Source: Leptospira ilyithenensis (GTDB lineage Bacteria; Spirochaetota; Leptospiria; Leptospirales; Leptospiraceae). Taken from it: a DNA stretch of 50,064 nt. This document shows, piece by piece, positions 45,738 to 50,064 of the stretch (its first letter is position 1; every line of letters starts with the position of its first letter). The DNA lies in contig NZ_RQHV01000021.1 of NCBI RefSeq assembly GCF_004771005.1, forward strand, positions 1 through 50,064. Reading direction: 5' to 3'. The position numbers and the translations under genes were made by a program. The notes beneath the pieces were generated by a model. It made no database searches. It was not told the origin of the DNA and was given only the letters and a program-made list of their open reading frames with translations.

Positions 45738-45760
45738 GAGGTATTTGCCTGTGTTACCTC
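45738..45760. promoter_or_regulatory. palindrome upstream of hsdM, possible operator
   Basis: GAGGTA (45738-45743) and TACCTC (45755-45760) form a perfect inverted repeat with 11 bases between. On the minus strand TTGACC (45737-45732), a -35-like hexamer facing hsdM, abuts the palindrome. A repressor or activator site for the restriction operon is plausible; the bound protein is unknown. Confidence 0.4.
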
Positions 45761-45953
45761 GTGACTCTAATGGGTATTTTAGCAATGGGGTGGGACAAAA
45801 TTTGAATTTTAAGTGGTGTTTATCAAATAAAAAAACTTCCCAGACTAACTGATGGTATTCGATATTAAAAAATATATCCATGTATAAAATTTTCGAAGAT
45901 AAGGAAAATCGCAAGCACCATAATAAATTTCAGAAATGGCGAAAGGAAAATCA

Positions 45954-46235
45954 ATGTCTGAAAAGCTGAACACCTTAACAATGAACATTGAACGAGAATT
46001 CTTTGCGAGTATCCTATCTAGACCGCAAAGGAAGAATATAGAATATCGTAACATGTCAGAATACTGGCTTACTAGATTAGATAAGGTCGGGAAACCACCA
46101 TTCAAATTGCGATTATTGAATGGAATACTACCACCTGTGCCCGAAGCGACTTTGATAGTTACCAAGGTTGTAAAGAGTAAAAAGAAGGAAGAACTTCAAT
46201 TTCATCTCGGAAAAATTTTAGAGGTGAAATATTAA
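45954..46235 (+). CDS. ASCH-domain-like small protein
   Basis: 93 residues from ATG 45954, which has AAAGGA eight bases upstream; ATG 45936 is also in frame. The order IEREFFASILSRPQRKNIEYR, here in part, then KPPFKLRLLNG and FHLGKILEVKY fits ASCH/PUA-like proteins, which bind RNA or modified nucleotides and appear near toxin and phage-defence loci. The assignment is by motif order only. It lies divergent from hsdM and 76 bases before gajA. Confidence 0.55.
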   Translation: MSEKLNTLTMNIEREFFASILSRPQRKNIEYRNMSEYWLTRLDKVGKPPFKLRLLNGILPPVPEATLIVTKVVKSKKKEELQFHLGKILEVKY

Positions 46236-46311
46236 TCGCCTCAAGCTTTACTTAACATATTTGTAAAATTGATTAAAATAGGCAAACCAGGAATCAATAG
46301 ATGGAGATAAC

Positions 46312-48000
46312 ATGGCAAAAATTTATTCGCTTAAAATTTCAAACTTTCGAAGTATAAGAAATTTTGAACAAATATTCGGAACGAAGAACTTTATCTGTTT
46401 AATTGGTCGTGGTGATTCAGGGAAGTCTACAATTCTAGATGCAATTTCATATGTGTTATACCCAAATTGGAATTTATCCTTTTATGATACGGATTTTTAC
46501 GATGGAGAAATTAATAATCCAATTGAAATACAAGCTTCGTTAACTGATGTACCTAAGGTCTTGCTACAAGATTCAAAATTTGGGCTTTTTATTCGTGGAC
46601 TTGATTTGAATACAGGTCTCATAAAAGACGAACTAGAAGACCATCATGAAATTATTTTAACGATAAGTCTAACAGTAAATAAATACTTAGAACCTAAATG
46701 GCATGTTATAAACTACAGAAATGGTAAACAAAGTATAGAAATAAATGCCAATGATAGAAACAAATTTAATTCATTTCTTGTTTCTGATTATATTGACAGG
46801 CATTTCAGTTGGAGCAAGGGAAGCCCTCTATATTCAATCCTCAAATCAGAAGGAAATAATTTAGATGATTCTAATGTTATTATTGATGAATTTAGACAAG
46901 CGAAAGAGAGGATAGATTCAACCTCTTTTGGTAAATTGGAAAATGTGATAGAGAAAATTCAATCTAATGCCTCCAAATTTGGTTTAAACATTTCAAATAC
47001 CAATAACACTATCGATTTCAAAGATATTGCTCTATTAGATAGTAAGATTTGCCTTCATGAGGATAAAATTCCTTTTAGATTAAAAGGAAAAGGCTCCAAA
47101 CGGATAATTTCTATAGCCATTCAAACTGAGCTTATGAAAGAGGGAGGAATTCAATTAATAGATGAAATTGAACAGGGGTTAGAACCTGACCGAGCACAGC
47201 ACTTAGCAAGGAGTTTAAAGAAGAATAATTTTGGTCAAACTTTTATAACCACACATTCCCGTGACGTACTCGTCGAACTAAATGCCGAGGATATTCTCAT
47301 TATGAAAAAGAGAATAGATAACCTAATTACTGTTAAAAATGAATTACAAGGTTGCATTAGAAAAAACCCAGAAGCTTTTTTTGCTGAAAAAGTAATTGTC
47401 TGTGAAGGAATAACAGAAGTTGGATTTTGCAGGGAAATAAATGAATTCAGAATTAACTCTAATCAGAACAATGCGGCAAATTTAGGAATTCGCTTTGCGG
47501 ATGGAGGTGGTTCCAAATGTTCCGATTATGCTCAAAGTTTTTCAGAAGCTGGATATGAGGTCTGCTTATTCTGCGATTCCGATAATGATGATTTTAATCG
47601 CAAGAAAGAAGCATTAAGAAAGATTGGAATAACTATCGTTGATTGTGAAAATAATAACGCATTAGAACATCAGATTTTCTTAGACTTACCTTGGGAAGGC
47701 ATTAGAGAACTCCTAAACTATCAGATAGATTTAATACAGGAATCTGTTAAAGACAGTCTGCTGAGTGCATATAAATCTTATGGATATGGAACATTTCCAA
47801 ACGATTGGCTCAATATGGATATACTTGAGATGAGAAAGGTTCTTGGATTCACATCTAGTAAGAATAAATGGTTTAAAAATATTCAACATGGAGAATTCCT
47901 TTCTAAAGTTTGCTTAAAATACTTTGAAGCAATTAAAGATAAACATATCGGGAAACAGATTATCGCCTTATCCAATTGGATGGATAACCTTGTTAATTAA
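46312..48000 (+). CDS. gajA: Gabija protein GajA (OLD-family ATPase-TOPRIM nuclease)
   Basis: 562 residues. The ABC-type ATPase has Walker A GRGDSGKST near residues 33-41, Walker B QLIDEIEQGLEPDRA near 281 and an H-loop ITTHSRD near 312. The TOPRIM nuclease follows: VIVCEGITEVGF near 361 (metal-binding Glu) and FCDSDNDD near 420 (Asp pair). GajA nicks DNA and is held in check by nucleotides; depletion on phage replication activates it. GGAG lies about six bases before the ATG. The 3' end overlaps gajB by 11 bases. Confidence 0.9.
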   Translation: MAKIYSLKISNFRSIRNFEQIFGTKNFICLIGRGDSGKSTILDAISYVLYPNWNLSFYDTDFYDGEINNPIEIQASLTDVPKVLLQDSKFGLFIRGLDLNTGLIKDELEDHHEIILTISLTVNKYLEPKWHVINYRNGKQSIEINANDRNKFNSFLVSDYIDRHFSWSKGSPLYSILKSEGNNLDDSNVIIDEFRQAKERIDSTSFGKLENVIEKIQSNASKFGLNISNTNNTIDFKDIALLDSKICLHEDKIPFRLKGKGSKRIISIAIQTELMKEGGIQLIDEIEQGLEPDRAQHLARSLKKNNFGQTFITTHSRDVLVELNAEDILIMKKRIDNLITVKNELQGCIRKNPEAFFAEKVIVCEGITEVGFCREINEFRINSNQNNAANLGIRFADGGGSKCSDYAQSFSEAGYEVCLFCDSDNDDFNRKKEALRKIGITIVDCENNNALEHQIFLDLPWEGIRELLNYQIDLIQESVKDSLLSAYKSYGYGTFPNDWLNMDILEMRKVLGFTSSKNKWFKNIQHGEFLSKVCLKYFEAIKDKHIGKQIIALSNWMDNLVN

Positions 48001-49426
48001 AGATTTTTTATCAAATGGCAAGAGTATGCTAATAGCACCAGCAGGCTTTGGTAAGACTCATACAATATCCGAATGCTTGCAATATTGTCAAAATGAAAAA
48101 AAACAATTAGTTTTAACACATACTCATGCGGGGGTGGCATCAATAAAAGAAAAAATTGGAAAAACCGCTCTCCCTTCAAGAAGTTATGATATAGAAACGA
48201 TCACAAGTTTCGCTCAAAAATATTCTTTAGCATTCTGTAATAATTCAGATATTCCAGAACAATCCTATCCGAAAGAATATTATCCTTTCATTTTAGAAAA
48301 TGCCATAAAATTCATAAAGCTCAAACCTATAAAAGAGATTATTTCAAATACATATGGAAGATTATTCGTGGACGAATACCAGGATTGCACTACCAAGCAA
48401 CACGAACTTATTCTTCTCCTATCAAATATATTGCCAACTCACCTTCTTGGAGATTTCTTACAAGGAATCTTTGACTTTAATGACAATACACTCGTCGACA
48501 TGACAGACAGAGTTCAAATGGGAGAATTTAGTGAATTTAAATTTGAATTAGATAAACCACAAAGATGGCTCAACGGAAACAATAGCACATTAGGTGAGGA
48601 TTTAAAAAAAATTAGGCAAGATATTTTGATGAAAGTGGATTTAAAATTGGAAAACTATCCTTCAATAGAAATGCATTCCTTTCCTGAAAGAGATTTATCA
48701 AATCCTAAGAGTGATTACTATAAAAGAATTAGAATACTCCTAAAAGAGCCTAATCTTCTACTGCTACACCCTGAAACTTCAAATATAAATCCGAGGCTAT
48801 CTTTAATAAAACTATTAAACAATTCAGTAACATTGATTGAATCAATCGACGATAAAGATTTTTACAATGTATCAAAATTAGCAGACAGTATATCCGAAGA
48901 AAATGTCAAAATTAAATTGATTGAAATCTGCCATAAACTATTCAATAAAACTGGTATAGATTATTGGTTTAATGATAAAGGATTAAAGAATAAAACAAAA
49001 GCAGAAGAAAGAGAAAGAATACTTCCATTACAACTCAAGATCAATTCACTAACAAACAAATTATCATCCGAGCTACTTTCAGAAACTATCAAAGAAATTG
49101 GAAAATTAGATCAGGTAAAATGCTCCAGAAAAGAGTTATATAAGACATTTTGTAGGGCATTAGATGATTCCGAAATACAAAATATTTCAGTCTATGACTC
49201 AATGGTTAATTCAAGAAATTTTACTAGAAGAATCGGTAGAAAGGTTTTTGGTCGATGTATAGGCACTACATTACTAACGAAAGGTTTAGAATTTGACACA
49301 GTTGTAATTTTAAATGCACATAAGTTTACACATCCTAAGCATTTGTATGTTGCTTTAACTAGAGCATCTAAACGTTTAATAATATGCACAGAGAATAATA
49401 TTTTGAGACCAAATTACTTAATTTAA
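47990..49426 (+). CDS. gajB: Gabija protein GajB (UvrD-like helicase/NTPase)
   Basis: 478 residues from TTG 47990, which has GGATGG about eight bases upstream and yields an 11-base overlap with gajA; a TTG at 47924 is also in frame. Motifs: Walker A APAGFGKTHTI near 15-22, Walker B LFVDEYQDCT near 125, LLGDFLQGIFDF, and motif V/VI-like TKGLEFDTVVIL and YVALTRASKRLII near the C-terminus. The protein is shorter than UvrD, like other GajB. It completes the Gabija pair. It ends 35 bases before the right IS481 copy, and looks intact. Confidence 0.88.
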   Translation: MLIKDFLSNGKSMLIAPAGFGKTHTISECLQYCQNEKKQLVLTHTHAGVASIKEKIGKTALPSRSYDIETITSFAQKYSLAFCNNSDIPEQSYPKEYYPFILENAIKFIKLKPIKEIISNTYGRLFVDEYQDCTTKQHELILLLSNILPTHLLGDFLQGIFDFNDNTLVDMTDRVQMGEFSEFKFELDKPQRWLNGNNSTLGEDLKKIRQDILMKVDLKLENYPSIEMHSFPERDLSNPKSDYYKRIRILLKEPNLLLLHPETSNINPRLSLIKLLNNSVTLIESIDDKDFYNVSKLADSISEENVKIKLIEICHKLFNKTGIDYWFNDKGLKNKTKAEERERILPLQLKINSLTNKLSSELLSETIKEIGKLDQVKCSRKELYKTFCRALDDSEIQNISVYDSMVNSRNFTRRIGRKVFGRCIGTTLLTKGLEFDTVVILNAHKFTHPKHLYVALTRASKRLIICTENNILRPNYLI

Positions 49427-49461
49427 GTTTTCATAATTTAAAATATAGATGAAAGCTTTAC

Positions 49462-50064
49462 ATGTACAGATATAGTATTCGCCGGTCACAATCCTCTAAC
49501 TTTACTTAGGTCAAATGTTCTCTACCGGTTCTAGTTCTAATTCTCGACAACCCTCCAGAAAAACTTGATAAGGAATTCTTCCATTCATGTTTCTACCTTG
49601 GTGGGATCTTTCCGTATTGTAAAATTTTAGATAAACTTGTAAGTCCTTATCCATTTCCTCAACGGTTTCATAAAAGTTAGTTCTACCTGCAACCCGGAAG
49701 TGTTCATCAAGCAAAGTTCTATGAAGTCTCTCCACATATCCGTTGCTTTGTGGTCTCCTGACTTTTGTAGTTCTATGTTCAATGTCTTCCAATTGAAGGA
49801 AAAGCTCGAAAGGATGTTGGTCTTCTCTTCCACAATATTCACGTCCATTGTCGGTAAGAATCGTTTTAATGGGAATGTTGTGCTCTTCAAAGAAAGGAAG
49901 AACTTCATTATTCAAAGTTTGCACTGCTGTGATTGGCATCTTGGATGTATGAAGTGTTCCCCATGCATATCTGGAATGACAATCGATTACTGTTTGCAAA
50001 TAGACTCTTCCTATTCCTTTTAAAGTCCCGACCATGAAAGTATCCATAGAGACCAAATCCCCTG
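49462..50064 (-). mobile_element. IS481-family insertion sequence, 3' part, right copy (inverted)
   Basis: The reverse complement equals bases 1-603 except at four sites. The element end is at 49462. The transposase reads leftward, so the two copies point at each other's 3' ends. The rest of the element lies beyond the window. It follows gajB directly. Confidence 0.9.
49511..50062 (-). CDS. IS481-family transposase, C-terminal part (cut by window edge)
   Basis: The protein is identical to the left copy (3-554), including the DDE residues (SMDTF, LTDNGREY, YVERLHRT). Four synonymous base differences at 49922, 49928, 49934 and 49943 distinguish the copies. The frame is open to the edge. Confidence 0.9.
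   Translation of the reverse strand, partial: GDLVSMDTFMVGTLKGIGRVYLQTVIDCHSRYAWGTLHTSKMPITAVQTLNNEVLPFFEEHNIPIKTILTDNGREYCGREDQHPFELFLQLEDIEHRTTKVRRPQSNGYVERLHRTLLDEHFRVAGRTNFYETVEEMDKDLQVYLKFYNTERSHQGRNMNGRIPYQVFLEGCRELELEPVENI

Overview
The window looks like part of a spirochaete chromosome, most probably genus Leptospira. The grounds are a flgG-flgA-flgH-flgI-flgJ flagellar block transcribed behind rimP-nusA-infB-rbfA-truB-rpsO-pnp, several lipoproteins with relaxed spirochaete-type lipoboxes, TTG starts, and moderate A+T content. Species level cannot be settled from the sequence alone. Both ends of the window lie inside two inverted copies of one IS481-family element (1-603 and 49462-50064), cut at the same internal base, so this is probably a contig bounded by a repeat.

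Layout. (1) 590-3006, minus strand: a PHP-AAA (TrlF-like) ATPase in two overlapping frames, plus a small protein whose last codons come from the IS. (2) 3296-4825: a lone ISXO2/IS1595-type DDE transposase-like gene that overlaps the end of flgF. (3) 4805-33778: chromosomal core. Plus-strand block: RRM protein, ATP-grasp enzyme, two methyltransferases and a YihY membrane protein carrying a beta-propeller insertion. Minus-strand block of about 16 kb: rimP, nusA, infB, rbfA, an insert holding a structured intergenic segment, a GC-rich palindromic unit, a dead NmrA-family gene and a rhodanese, then truB, rpsO, pnp, an M16 peptidase, dut, flgG, flgA, flgH, flgI and flgJ. Next come a lipoprotein, NnrD-type hydrate repair enzyme, a membrane protein, a HigB-like toxin remnant, tandem PPK2 genes, a HIT protein, an exported protein and tRNA-Arg(UCG). 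(4) 33783-49461: an A+T-rich accessory island. It opens with a second ISXO2-type gene 4 bases after the tRNA, then an SH3 lipoprotein, a five-gene type I restriction operon (hsdM-rhuM-hsdS-SIR2-like-hsdR), an ASCH-like gene and a Gabija pair (gajA-gajB).

How it works together. The minus-strand core run joins ribosome maturation and translation factors, RNA decay and the flagellar rod and ring genes. A good sigma70-type promoter sits just before rimP, and many junctions overlap by 4 bases. The two outer regions read as antiphage defence: TrlF-like on one side, type I restriction plus Gabija on the other. The most unusual items are the SIR2-like protein lacking its usual histidine inside the restriction operon, the YihY-propeller fusion, the PPK2 pair with one degenerate partner, a leader-like segment with two mutually exclusive hairpins between rbfA and truB, and the paired lone transposase-like genes flanking the core.
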